Notes under the pieces: model-generated
What the model saw: the letters and a program-made list of their open reading frames with translations, nothing else
Told to the model about the DNA's origin: nothing
Databases searched by the model: none
Assembly (NCBI GenBank): GCA_028571685.1
Contig: CM053142.1
Span: forward strand, 64,071,296-64,135,295
Reading direction: 5' to 3'
Length of the DNA stretch: 64,000 bases
Origin: Heterohyrax brucei
Lineage: Eukaryota > Chordata > Mammalia > Hyracoidea > Procaviidae
Part shown: piece by piece, positions 1-11,054 of the stretch
Numbering within the stretch: the stretch's first letter is position 1
How the letters are laid out: each line of letters opens with the position of its first letter
Program-made: the position numbers and the translations under genes

Positions 1-395
1 CTAAAAGACCACAATTGATGGTCCAGTGGCTTCACGTTTCCCTTGGGAACATGGCCCCTGGCCCTGATACTGCCCTTGCCCACAAATCATAACAAAGGTC
101 CACTCTTTGGACATGAATGGATTGGACTTGGCGATGCAGAGTGACCATATATTGGATGCACTTTATGGTTCTGTACATCTATAGGATATCATCTTGCTGA
201 CCTGTGGCTGGAGGAGGGGGAGTAGGTGGAGAGGAGGGGAAAGGAGACTGCTGGGAGGATGAGACATGTATGGAGCAGAGAGGAATAGTGTGCTGTCACC
301 AAGCAGGGAGAGCAGTGGAAGCTGCATATAGGTGGGCATGTAAATTTATATGGGAATGTACATTTTCACTCAGTCATACTAAAAAAAAAATTGAA
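1..395 (+). repeat. L1 3' UTR, sense, 5'-truncated by window edge
   Basis: Read in reverse complement, this stretch aligns by eye with 20,700-20,905 and 21,742-21,930. Shared landmarks are AAAGACCACAATTGATGGTC, GCATATAGGTGGGCATG and the final GAATGTACATTTTCACTCAGTCAT before an A-run. The 21,742-22,930 copy is continuous with L1 ORF2 sequence, so this is most likely an L1 3' end and tail. Confidence 0.6.
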
Positions 396-831
396 ATAAT
401 ACAAAGCATCTTCTCTGATCATAATGATAGAAAACTGGAAATCTGTTACCGAAAGAATAAGGAAAAAAAATTAGTGAAAACAGAATAACACCTCACTTTA
501 AAACTACTGGGAAACAGAAAAAAATTAAAAAATGAAATTAGAAAATTCCTAGGATCAAATCAGAATGAAAATATAACTCAATGAAACCTTAACTTTGGCA
601 TACACCAAAAGCAACTTTCAGAGGAGCGTTTATAGCAATAAATGCACACGTTGAAAAAGAAGAAAAAGCCAAAATCAATAGCTTAACCTAACAACTCAAA
701 CAAATAGAAAATGAGCAACAAAAGAAGTTTAGAATCACCAGAAGAAAGGAAATAATAAAGATCAAAGCAGAAATAAATCAAATAGAAAACAGAGAAACAA
801 TAGAATCAACAAGACGACTGGGTTTTAACAC

Positions 832-1010
832 AAGTAACTAATGCCTTCTACATTTGTTTGCTAGCCATGCCCTCCTCATGGGAATTAGTTTTGCACGTGC
901 AGTGTTAAGAGGATTGGCATGGCAGTACTTGAGAGGGTATCTTGTTCAGGGAAGGTGCAGCCAGCAAAAAAACCACAGAAGGTGCTCAATAGTTGCATAA
1001 AAATATGGAA
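832..1010. other. Unassigned insert within the L1 relic
   Basis: L1-like sequence stops near ACAAGACGACTGGGTTTTAAC and resumes at AAGTTGGTTCTTTGAGAGAG. The roughly 175 bases between do not resemble L1 or any other repeat I recognise. No clear target duplication was seen. Confidence 0.35.
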
Positions 1011-2460
1011 GAAGTTGGTTCTTTGAGAGAGTTAATAAACTTGGCGAACCACTGGCTGAATTGACAAAGGAAAAACGGAGAAAATGTGAATAACTAAAGT
1101 AAGAAATGAGATGACAACAGAACCAACTGATATGAAGAGGATCGTAACAGTATTATAAAAAATTGTACTCCGCTGAATTTGAAAACCTAGAAGAAATGGA
1201 CAGATTTTTGGAAACACACAACTTACTCAAACACAGATACAGGTAGACAGTTTGAATGAATCCATTACAAAAGAAGAAACTGAAGAGGTCAAAAATGAGA
1301 CTAGCAACTGAAAAATGCCCCAGCCCAGACAGCTCCACTGGAGAATTCTACCAAACATTCAGAGAAGATTGGACATAATTTCTACTCAAAGTATTCCAGA
1401 ACACAGCAAAGGAAGGAGTACTCTCTGATTCATTCTGTGAAGCCACCATAACCCTGGTACCAATGCCAGCCAAGACACCACTAAAAAAGAAAATTAACAG
1501 ATCGACCTCTCTTATAAATATAGACCTTAAAAATTAAAAAAAAAAATTCTAGCCAATGGAATATAAAACAAACAAAAAAATCCACACATCATGACTAGGT
1601 GGAATTCATACCAGGGATACAAAGGTGGTTCAACATTAGAAAGTCAGCATAGTTCACCACATAAATAAAACAAAGGGAAAGAATCACATGATTATCTCAA
1701 TTGATGCAGAAACAATTCCGATAAAATCCAACACCCTTTCCTGATAAAAACTCTCAGCAAAATAGGAATAAAAGGGTAATTCTGCAATGTAATTAAGGAC
1801 TTACATGCAAAACCAACAGCCAGCATTATTCTCAGTGGAGAAAGATTGGAATATCCCCTTTGAAAATCTGAATGAGATAAGGATGCTTTTTATCATTATT
1901 CTTATTCAACATTGTACTGAAAGTCCTACGTGAGCACTAAGGTAAGAAAGGGAAATAAAAAATATGTAAATTGGAAAGAAAGATATAATACTATCCTTAT
2001 TCACAAATGTTATGATACTATACATAGAAAATCTCAAAGACTCCACAAGAAAGTTGTTGGAACTAATAGAAAGATTCAGCAAGGTGGCATGGTACAGGAT
2101 CAACAAACAAAAATCTGTTGTATCTGTCTACCAAACAAGAACTCTCAAAAGGAAATAAAACAAACAAACAAAAATGCTGTATACAGTAGCTCCCAAGAGG
2201 ATAAAATACTTAGGGATAAAACTAACCAGAGAACTAAAAAAGTTATTCAGGGAAAATTATAAAACACTGCTGTATGTAAGAAACTAAAAGAGATCTACAT
2301 AAATGGAGAAACATTCCATGCTCATGGACCAGAGGACTTAACACTATGAAAATGGCTATACTACCCAAAGCAATCTATAGATATAATGTATTCCCAATCC
2401 AAATGCCAATAACATTCTTTAATGAAATGGTAAAATTGACTTCCAACTTTATATGGAAAG

Positions 2461-2612
2461 GAAACCCCAAACCACAACCACTGCCACTGAGTCAATTCCA
2501 ACTCAGAGTAGAACTGCTCCATAGCATTTCCACAGAGCACCTGGGAGATTGAAACTGACAACCTTTTGGTTAACAGGTGTAGCATTTAACCACTATGACA
2601 CCAGGGTTTCCC
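2461..2612 (-). mobile_element. AfroSINE inserted in L1, with target-site duplication
   Basis: The reverse complement gives the family head (GGAAACCCTGGTGTCATAGTGGTTAAATGC), the AACCAAAAGGTTG box B region and the tail (ACTCTGAGTTGGAATTGACTCAGTGGCAG). Flanking copies ATATGGAAAG (2,451-2,460) and ATATAGAAAG (2,613-2,622) form a 10-bp duplication with one mismatch. The L1 reading resumes on the far side. Confidence 0.85.
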
Positions 2613-3264
2613 ATATAGAAAGAAAAGGGTCCCAAATAACCAAAACAATATTGAAGAAAAAAAACAAAGTAGACGGCCTCACACTTCCCAGTCTCAACAC
2701 TTACTGTACTGCCACAGTTATCAAAACAGCCTGCTACTGGCTAAATGACAGACACATAGACAGACCAACGACATAGAGTTGAGAACCCAGAAGTAAATCC
2801 GTCCATCTATGGGCAGCTGACTTCGGGAAATGGTGAAAGTCCATTCAGTGGTGCAAAAAGTTTCCTTAACAGATGGTGCTGTCAAAACTGGATAGCCATA
2901 TGCAGGAAAATGAATCAAGACCCATACTTCACTATATGCACAAAAACTAACTCAAAATGGGTCAAAGACCTCAATTTTAAAGCCAAAACTATGAAGTTCC
3001 TAGAAGATAGAGTCAAAACTAGGAGACCTAATTTTTAGCAAAAATAGCCTAACAAACAAAACCCTAAATGCATGTACAATAGAAGATAAATTAGATAACT
3101 GGAACCTTCTGAAAATAAAATACTTAACACTCATCAAAAGGCTTTACCAGCAGAGTTAAACAGGAGAACCTACAGACTGGGGAAAAAAATCTTTGGCTGG
3201 GGCATAGCTGATAAGAGTCTAATTTGTAAAATATATAGAAAACTTAAATGACAAAAAGGCAGTC

Positions 3265-4396
3265 TGTAAAACATGGCATGGTGGAGGCATCTGACCTCTT
3301 CTAACTTCACAACAAGGAGAGAAAATCACTGTCAGCATCAGCAGCTCAAAGTTGATTCCTGCGAGGCAATGTTCAGATATGCCTTCACTCTCACTTTACT
3401 AATTCTAACACCAGTCATCCCTCCCACAGCTCTCTGCTTCTCTACTGGGTTCAACAATTTCTTGCAGTGGCCACACAGAACTCACAGACCATACTCTCAG
3501 TTATGGAGTGTATTAGGGAAGTAACAGGTTACAAGTCTTGATCACGGACAACTTGGGGCTCTTTGACGGAGACAGCTTCTCGTCTATGATCACAGGGCAG
3601 CACCTCCCTGGCCCTTGGCCTCTCAGACCTCAGCCCCTCAGTTCCTCAGCCCCTTGGGCCTCTTGGTTTGGCCTGACCTCTTATAAGCCTCTTCAGTTCC
3701 ACCAATAATTATAGGGGCAGGGGGCACCCCAGTCTGTCAATAGGCCTTGGCATAAAGGTGCTCAACTCTGTCTCGCCTTTGAGTCCATACACCCACTCAT
3801 TTCTCTGCGGCCACTTCTCACCTTCTTGTACCTCCTCTGATGTTACAGCTCTCTCTGTTTCTGTCTCCTGGGTCTGGGTGGTTCTCAGCATGAAGATCTT
3901 AAGTCAAAGGACACAGTCCACTCGTAGCTCGTCTTTCTTGTTGGTAGTGAGATTCCCCTTTTTCACTTCCAGAATGAATCATTTTAAGCCTAGTAGGATG
4001 GAGATACTGACCAATCCCCTCATTAGAGTTCTGTGCATCTTATTTGCATAGTGATATCCCTAAAAGGGAAACCCCGGTGGTGTAGTCATTAAGTGCTACG
4101 ACTGCTAACTAAAAGCAGTCAGTTTGAATCCACGGGGTACTCTTTGGAAATTCTATGGGGTAGTTCTGCCAGGTCATATAGGGTTTCTGTGAATTGGAAT
4201 TGACTTAATGGCAGCAGGGTTTTTTTTTTTAAATTCCCTAAAGGGTGCCATGTACCTTATTTGCATTACTAGCAAACTGTCCAATCTCATCGGTGGGCCA
4301 CAAGTACCTTATTTGCATAGTCCCACCTAGTCTTATGATGCGAGTTGCCAAAACCAATGCTAGAAAGGCCATATAAAAATCATCCATCTTACCACA
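3265..4396 (-). mobile_element. Solo LTR, ERVL-like fossil, inserted in L1
   Basis: The element has TG...CA ends and a 5-bp direct repeat, CAGTC, at 3,260-3,264 and 4,397-4,401. Five bases is the target size of class III (ERVL/MaLR) retroviruses. On the minus strand it has the look of an LTR, including CTTGTAACCTGTTACTTCCC and CTGTGTGGCCACTGCAAGAAATT toward its 3' end. No internal retroviral genes are present. An AfroSINE lies within it. L1 sequence continues on both sides, so it postdates that L1. Family name is uncertain. Confidence 0.6.
4069..4230 (+). mobile_element. AfroSINE inside the LTR
   Basis: It has the head GGAAACCCCGGTGGTGTAGTC, box B region TCAGTTTGAATCCAC, body CTATGGGGTAGTTCTGCC, tail GAATTGGAATTGACTTAATGGC and a T-rich end. 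A near-perfect duplication, TCCCTAAAAGGG (4,057-4,068) and TCCCTAAAGGG (4,235-4,245), flanks it. It is the innermost layer of a three-level nest (L1, LTR, SINE). Confidence 0.85.
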
Positions 4397-5310
4397 CAGT
4401 CCAGTCAAAAAAACAGACAAAGGACATGGACACTTCGCTAAAGAGAACGTTCAGGCAGCCACTGAATATGTGAAAAGATGCTCACGATCGTTAGCCATTA
4501 GAGAGATTCATATCAGAACTACAGTGAGATACATCTCACCTCTGTAAAGATGGCATTGATCAAAAAAAAAAAGAAGAAAACAAATGCTGGAGAGGTTGTG
4601 GGAAAACTGAGACTCTTAAGTGCTCCTGTTGGGAATTAAAATGATACAGCACTGTGGGACATGGAATACACTTCCTCAAAAAAGTAGAACTAGAAATACC
4701 TTCTAATCTACCAAACTCACATCTAGGTATGTATCCTAGAGAGATAACAGCAATAATGTCAATGGGCACCTGTGTACTCATGTTCATTGCAGCATTATTG
4801 ACAATAACAGAAAGATGGAAACCAATGAAGTGCCCATCAGTGAACAAATGGATACACTGTAGTGTGTACATATAATGGGATACTACATGGCTGTAGAGAA
4901 TAATGATGAATCTTCAAAACATAGCATGGATGAATCTGGAAGATATTATGCTTCATGAAATAAACACAAAAGGACAAATATTGTGTGGTCACACTATTAT
5001 AAAAAGTCAAGAATAGATATAGACACAGAATGGTTACCAGGATGGCTGGATAGGAGACACTTGTTGCTTTTACTGATGGGAAAGGCAAGACCAAATATCA
5101 ATGAAGTCGGCACAACTTAACCTGGGTAAATAAAAACACTAAGAAGTACAAAAGAAAAAAGACAAATTTCAGTAAATGTGGCAATGTAGGTAATTTTGAA
5201 GCAACAATGAAAAGAAAAAAATATGTATGTGATTACATAGGTAGATATGGATGCATCTGTGTGGGTAGAAAGGCCTAGGCGAGTAAATGCACATGTATGT
5301 ATAGGTGTAT

Positions 5311-6120
5311 CTGTTGTTGCTATGTACCATGTAGTCAGTTCTGATTCAGAGCAACCCTGTTTGCAACAGAACAAAACACTGTCAGGTCCTTTACCATTTC
5401 CCAAATCACTGTTGCGCTTGAGCCCATTGTTGCAGCTATTGAGTCAATCTATTTCATTGAGGCTCTTCTTTTTTGTTGACAGTCTTTGTCTACCAAGCAT
5501 GATGTCCTTGTCCAAAGGCTAGTCTCTCTTGATAACATGCCCAAAGTATATGAGACAAAGACTTGTCATTTTCACTTGTAAGGAGTGTTCTGGCTGTACT
5601 TCTTCCAAGACAGACAGATTTGTTCTTCTGGCAGTCCATGATATATTCAGTATTCTTGCCCAGCACCGCAACTCAAAGGCATCAGTTCTTCTTCCGTCTT
5701 CCGTAGTTATTGTCCAACTTTTACATACATATAAGATAATTGAAAATACTGTGGCTTCAGTCAGGTGCACATTAGTGTCCAAATTGACATCTTTGCTTTT
5801 GTACACTTTAAAACAATCTTGCAGCAAATTTGCCCAGGCCAATGTGTCTTTTGATTTCCTGACTGCTGCTTCCATAGATGTCAATTCTGAATTCAAGTAA
5901 AATGAAATCCTTGACACCTTCAATCTTTCTCTGTTTATCATGATTTTGCTTATTGGTCCAGCTGTGAGGATTTTTGTTATCTTTATGTTAAGACTCTAGT
6001 CTTTGATCTTTATTGGTAAATGCTTCATATCATCTTCATTTTCAGCAAGCAAGGTTGTGTCATCTGCGTACTGCAGGTTGTTAATGAGTCTTTCTCCAAT
6101 CCTGATGCCCTGTTCTTCTG
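5311..6120 (-). mobile_element. RTE/BovB-like LINE, 3' part
   Basis: On the minus strand a 140-residue open stretch (5,519-5,941) gives the C-terminal region of an RTE ORF: VFSIILYVCKSWTITTEDGR, FELRCWARILNISWTARRT and YFGHVIKRD. These match the end of the BovB-type reverse transcriptase polyprotein. The lower-coordinate edge (CTGTTGTTGC...) is its 3' end. The 5' part is missing, cut near 6,120. Several stops show it is inactive. Confidence 0.85.
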
Positions 6121-6237
6121 TAGGCATATGCATATACATGTTTGTGTGTGCTGCATATAGACCCACATATAAAATAAATCACATGGGAGCACATGGTTAA
6201 TATAATAAACCACCTGGTTATAGAGACTTCCTAGACA

Positions 6238-6985
6238 TATCCAAAGAACTCATGACATTGCTTTACTGGATTAAAAGGTTTGGAACCATAGTTTCGGGGA
6301 ACAATTTTATCAATTAACATACCATGGATAATATTCTTCATCCTAGTTTAGTGAGTAGCTTCCAGGGTCTTAAAAGCTTGCAAGTGGTCATCATCAGATA
6401 CAGTTGTTGATGTCTGCTCATATGGAGCAGAAGAGAATGAAGGAAATCAAAGAGTCAAAGAAGAAACTGGTTCATTGGACTAATAGCCCACACGAACCAC
6501 ATCCTCTTCTAACCTGAGACTAGAACGAGATGCTGTTGAGCCACCATTACTCACTGTCCTGACCAGGGACATGATAGAAGGTCCTGGATAGAATGGGAGA
6601 AAAATGTAAAACAAAATTCAAGTTGCTAAAAAAATCCAGAACTACTAGATGGAGAGTAGAGGAACCCCTGAGACTGTTGCCCTAAGATAGTCTTTGAACT
6701 TGGAATTGAAGCTATTTCTGCAGATCACCTTTCGGCCGTTGGCTCATAAAATAAACATTACCCATGAGTAATGTGCTGTCTTAAACAGGTGCACTGTGGG
6801 ACCAAATGATCAGCATTTACCCCAAAGCAAAGATGAGAGAGGAAGGAAAGCTAGATCAATCGAAACAGAACAAACAGAATGCAATTGATGGAAATGAAGA
6901 CACTTGTAAAAACTGCAACCAATGGCACAGAACAATGTGCATAAGAATTGTTAAAGGGGAACCCAGTTAGCTGTGTAAACTTGCA
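6238..6985 (+). repeat. LINE 3'-end repeat (type sharing the TTAAAAGCTTG core)
   Basis: It shares with 8,808-9,560 the order GTGAGTAG...GGGTCTTAAAAGCTTG, then GGACTAATAG...CCACA, GGTCCTGGATAGA...GAGAAAAATGTAAAACAAAATTC, and the end AGAATTGTTAAAGGGGAACCCAGTTAGCTGTGTAAACTTGCACCTAAAAC. It ends in A-rich sequence. Probably an afrotherian L1-type 3' UTR, but I cannot name it securely. Confidence 0.5.
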
Positions 6986-7019
6986 CCTAAAACACAACAA
7001 AATGGTACATATGTGTATT

Positions 7020-7410
7020 TAAAGACAACAAACTAAAGCTATTGCAAACACTAAACCAAAGCCTAACCATAAGTCTCACCCTAGCCCAAAACCTAAACCT
7101 AACTTTGAATTTATCACTAAAGCTGGCACTAAGCTTAAGCATAACTGAAAACCTAAATATAACACTAAATATTAATCTAAACCTCACACGTAACCTAAAC
7201 TTAATTCCAGTCCTGCGCTAACCTCAATTCTTAATTCTAACTGTAGATTTGATCCTAACCTAAACCCAACATTAACACTAAACCTAATTTGAACATCTAA
7301 TTAAATCTAATCTTTAATTTAGCCATAAATATAAACCTAACCTTTAAGCTTTAGCCCTAGATGAAAGTCTAACCCCAGTCCCAAACCTGAACTTAATCAA
7401 AACATTCACC
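7020..7410. repeat. Degenerate telomere-like (CCTAAC/CCTAAA) tract
   Basis: About 380 bases are dominated by variants of CCTAAA, CCTAAC and ACCTTAA spaced irregularly, for example AAACCTAAACCTAAC, GATCCTAACCTAAACCC and AAACCTAACC. The register is lost often, so this is a heavily decayed hexamer-type repeat. It follows the LINE 3' end directly and is followed by unique AT-rich sequence. Confidence 0.7.
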
Positions 7411-8569
7411 TGTTAACACAGATGTATTTCAAAAACCTGGAAAACTTTTAATACTTAATGTACTCAAATGGAGGAAACTCTGAATTGTATTTTAATTAAA
7501 AAATGTGTTGACATCGTTCTCGTCCTTGTTACATACAGTATAGATGGAAACCAGGATAACTTCCCTGATGCACATCTTTTCAAGAAAGAAATCTTTACAG
7601 TGTTTTCTTGTTGTTGTTTTGTTTGTTTAAAGAATGTATTGGAAAAATTTCCATTCTTGTAATACAGAGATACTTTGAAAACCTGGGGGGAAAAAGTAGA
7701 TCACCAGGACTTTTTTCTGCGGTACCTCTGGTGCACTTGGATAGCAGGTGAGTGCGTTAATGGTTTGCATCCACTATATACACCTGCTGACTTCTTCCTA
7801 GTGCCTGAACTGTATTGATAGCTCTCTGTTGCCGCTTGAGGTTCCACAAATACCACTGCTGTCAGTCAGAAACCAACATAGTTCCAACTCCTCGATCTCC
7901 ATCACCTGGACCTTCTAACCTTATGTCAAACTCGTGACTTTCAGACACCCTGTGGCCCAGCCAGGTGCACCCCTCACCAATCTCTACTTAAACGCGTCAC
8001 CACAGAGCACCTTGGGTACTCCACAGAAAGTGCTCAGAAGATGCCAGGTCCCCGTTCTACTTCCTTCCGTTGTAGTGTGAGGCTCAGGCTTTCCTTCCTG
8101 CCAGTGATTCTTGCCATGTCATCCACCTGTGCACATTACAAGCCTGCTCCCTTTTTCTTAAAAATCCTGTCTTGAATACCACTGCTACAAAATCTTTCCT
8201 AACTCCTCCAGGTGGAAGCTCTGAACACCTCTTGCACTTTGCCTTCCTTCTGCAGTCCTTAGCACTTGTGACTGGTACCTCCAACGTTTTTTGAGGGGGA
8301 GTCCATGTCTGACATGCCCACCAGGGGATACGAGTTGTGGTGAGCTGCTGTTCACCAAGCACTTTACGTGTAACACACGCCATCCGAGGGGTTCCCAGAT
8401 GCCGTTTGGTTTAGTCCTCACATCATTACTGCAGGGAAGACTTCTATAGCTTGGTTTCACAGTAAGAACACAGCCCCAGAGAGGACATGAGGTTTACATG
8501 AAGCCTCTGAATAGTGATGGTGTAGGTTTTCTCACTCTCAGTTATACTGCATCTCTGTGATGAGAGGCA
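7411..8569. other. Non-repetitive intronic sequence, nothing recognised
   Basis: No open frame with family resemblance, no RNA gene and no clear repeat was seen. Minus-strand frames here (up to 99 codons) have no recognisable domain. Confidence 0.4.
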
Positions 8570-8644
8570 TTGATGGCGCATCTGGACAGAGCTGGCTTAA
8601 ATGATTTCATGCTAGCCTTGATGGAAAAAATAGGAGTCCCTGTG

Positions 8645-8800
8645 CTAGGTGAAAGGAACCCTGTTGGCACAACTGTTAAGCACTCAGCTGCTAGCCAAAA
8701 AGTTGGCAGTTCGAACCCACCAGCAGCTCCGCAGGAGGAAGGAGCTGGTGATCTGTGTGCCTGTAAAAACTTTAGCCTGAAGGTCTTTGGAAGCTTCGTA
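8645..8800 (+). mobile_element. AfroSINE, head and body only
   Basis: GGAACCCTGTTGGCACAACTGTTAAGCACTCAGCTGCTAG, then TTGGCAGTTCGAACCCACCAGCAGCTCCGCAGG and GGTGATCTGTGTGCCTGTAAA, match the variant with the GGAGAAAGATGTGGCAGTCTG-type middle. The 3' tail is missing or highly diverged. Confidence 0.7.
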
Positions 8801-8807
8801 GACATGT

Positions 8808-9560
8808 CAAAGCCACCTGAGAGGCCAGATTACTGGGCTGAGGGCTGGGAACCATGGTCATGGGTGATATCTAGCTCGACTGGCATAATACAGTTTATAA
8901 AGAAAATGTTCTACATCCTGCTCTGGGGAGTAAATTCTGGGACCTTAAAAGCTTGTGAGCAGCCACTAAGATACTATACTTGTCTTATCCCTTCTACAGG
9001 AGAGGTGGAAGAAAACCAAAGACACAAGGGAAGGATTAGTCCACAGGACTAATGGACCACAGCTACCACAGCGGCCAGCAGACTTGAGTCCAGCACAGCC
9101 AGATGGTGCCCAGCTACCAGCACAGTCTGCTCTAACAAGGATCACAATAGAGGGTCCCAGAGAGAGTTAGAGAAAATGTAGAACAAAATTCTAACTTACA
9201 AAAAAAGAGCAGACTTACCAGTCTGACAAGAGACTAGGAAGGGAGCCCAAGAGTATGGCTTCAGGGTACCCTTTTAACTCAGTGCTGAAGTCACCCCTGT
9301 GGTTCACTCTTCAGCCATAGATTGGATAGGCTCCTAAAACAAAATGAAACTAGATGGGCACAGCAGCCCAGGGGCAAGGACAGGAAGGCAGGAGAGGACT
9401 GGAAGGCTGGTAATGGGGAACCCAAGGCTGAGGAGGGGAAGGTGTTGACATACCACAGGCTTGGCAACCACTGTTGCAAAACAATATGTGTATTAATTGT
9501 TAAACGAGAAACTAGTTTGTTCTGTAAACCTTCATCTAAAGCACACATTAGTTTAAAAAA
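8808..9560 (+). repeat. LINE 3'-end repeat, second copy
   Basis: Landmarks are GGGAACCATGGTCATGGG, ACCTTAAAAGCTTGTGAGCAGCC, GAAAACCAAAGACACAAGGG, GGATCACAATAGAGGGTCCC and the end ACAATATGTGTATTAATTGTTAAACGAGAAACTAGTTTGTTCTGTAAACC before an A-rich tail. It is related to 6,238-6,985 and more distantly to 57,121-57,510. No coding potential was seen. Confidence 0.55.
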
Positions 9561-9574
9561 AAATTGAAAAAGAA

Positions 9575-9655
9575 AAAAAGATTACAGCCTGGTAAGGGGC
9601 AGTTCTAGTCTCACTTGAGTCCACATCTGCTCTGCAGCACCTAACAACAACAGGC
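9575..9655 (+). repeat. Short SINE tail remnant
   Basis: ACAGCCTGGTAAGGGGCAGTTCTAGTCTC followed by AGCACCTAACAACAACAGG resembles the 3' part and RTE-type tail of an AfroSINE. Too short and diverged for certainty. Confidence 0.4.
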
Positions 9656-9659
9656 TAGA

Positions 9660-10845
9660 TGAGCAACCTGCCCACTGGCCCTCCTGGTGGGGGCAGGGCA
9701 GGGTGTCCTCCACAGGGCCATCTGCAGAGGTCAGGAGATTCCCAACACCCCTGCTCCCCCAAACGCCTCAAGTGGTTCTCTGAGTTGATCTGAAGCTCTC
9801 TCCATCTGACCTGTGTTTTCATCCTGTGCCGCTCACGTGATAATGAGCCCCTGGTGTTTGACCTTGTTTAAAACTAAATTACCTTCATCTGTCCTCTAGT
9901 AATTTCTTTCAGACTTCAGGGAATGCTTGAGGTTCGGTTTGGGGATCTCTTGAACAGGTCTGTCCTTGTCTTGTATGATTTCACTGACTTGGATTCCATC
10001 CCCTTTGAGCCCTGTTTTTCCACAATGAGGAGTTAATGCCCTTTTTAAGACTCAGCTTCCAGCCTTGCTTTCTCCCTTGCCTCTAGGCTGGCTGAGTCTC
10101 TCACTGGAGTTGAAAAAGCCTGAAGGGAGGGCCGTTATTACCCCTTCCCTAGACTTCCTTGCGGCTACACACACTGAGCTGTCCCTGCAGAGACATAACC
10201 TCATGGAGCCAGGCCTGTGTCTCTGCTCCCGCTGCTGGCCTGCCCACCCATGCTGAGGTCAGCTTCTCAGTAGCCACAAATACCTCCCATCTCAGGTTGG
10301 TTGGCCCGTGGTGCCATGTTCGTGACATCGGAACCCTTTCCGGGTGCTGTGACGGAATGCTGGAGGTATTTAGGGCTCGGCTCTTGGACTTCTGTGCCGA
10401 TGCTAGGCTGCCAGGCCCAGGGGACTTGCCAGGTCAGTGGCTGCAGTGGGCACACTGACCTGCCCTGGAGAAGGGGCTTGGGCTCCAGGAGAGACTCAAG
10501 TGAGGCTGAGGCAGGCAGGGCAGTATGTGAGGATGACACTGTGCCCAGTTACATAGGTGAGAGCTGCTTTCTGCCTCTGCCTTCTTTCTCAGCTCTCTTT
10601 CTTCCTCTTTTTCTCCTTCCCCTGTATGTTTTGGGAGTCACCCCAATCATGAGCATGAACTAGTACCACCTCCTCCAAAGATTATTGATTGGGAAGAAAT
10701 TCTTGATAATTGGGTTCATGGTGTCATGGGTTACTTAAGGAGGTTGTGGACGTTTCAGAGGTTGAAGGATGTCTTTGGAGGTGGTTGGGGAGTCGTGGTG
10801 GCATGAGAAGTCATGGTAGATGCTACTTCCGGGACGACCAGTACG
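9660..10845. other. Non-repetitive intronic sequence, nothing recognised
   Basis: Mixed GC sequence without a recognisable repeat, RNA gene or coding exon. Overlapping frames of 90-120 codons on both strands show no domain and are best read as chance. Confidence 0.4.
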
Positions 10846-10848
10846 AGT

Positions 10849-11050
10849 ACTAGATGCCATCAAGCTGATCCCAACTCACAGTGACCCCATGTGTGTCACA
10901 GGAGATCCATGCTCCGTAGTATTTTCAGTAACTTATTTTTCAGAAGTAGATTATCAGGCCCTTCTTCCATGTTGTCTGTGGATGGTCTTGAACTACCAAC
11001 TTTTCAGTTAGTGGTGAACACATTAACCACCTGCAACACCCAAGAACCCC
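10849..11050 (-). mobile_element. AfroSINE, diverged
   Basis: CTAGATGCCATCAAGCTGATCCCAACTCACAGTGACCCCATG opens the antisense tail. AGAAGTAGATTATCAGGCC and GAACTACCAACTTTTCAGTTAG cover the middle, and AACACATTAACCACCTGCAACACCC closes the head. It lacks visible target duplications and is older than most copies here. Confidence 0.75.
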
Positions 11051-11054
11051 ACTT

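Larger units (their letters stand above)
395..5130 (+). mobile_element. Degenerate L1 LINE (ORF2 to 3' end), interrupted by other elements
   Basis: The sense strand reads as decayed L1 ORF2. Landmarks in order are TACAAAGCATCTTCTCTGATCA (end of the endonuclease region), GATTATCTCAATTGATGCAG (reverse transcriptase region, near 1,690), a peptide KMAILPKAIYRYN at about 2,346 and TFFNEM...NFIWKG at about 2,415. ATGAAAAGATGCTCACGATCG near 4,470 and TAATGGGATACTACATGGC near 4,873 lie near the 3' end. Many stops and frameshifts interrupt it, and no ORF1 is visible. It contains an unassigned insert (about 832-1,010), an AfroSINE (2,461-2,612) and an LTR (3,265-4,396). The L1-derived part is about 3.3 kb. 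It is old and inactive. Confidence 0.8.

Noticed and set aside
1930-2262. 110-codon + strand frame as a host gene
   Set aside because: It lies within the L1 ORF2 relic.
5529-5900. 123-codon + strand frame as a host gene
   Set aside because: It is antisense to the RTE C-terminal region, which is the meaningful frame.
8570-9052. 160-codon + strand frame
   Set aside because: It spans an AfroSINE and the start of a LINE 3'-end repeat, so the reading frame is a by-product of repeats.
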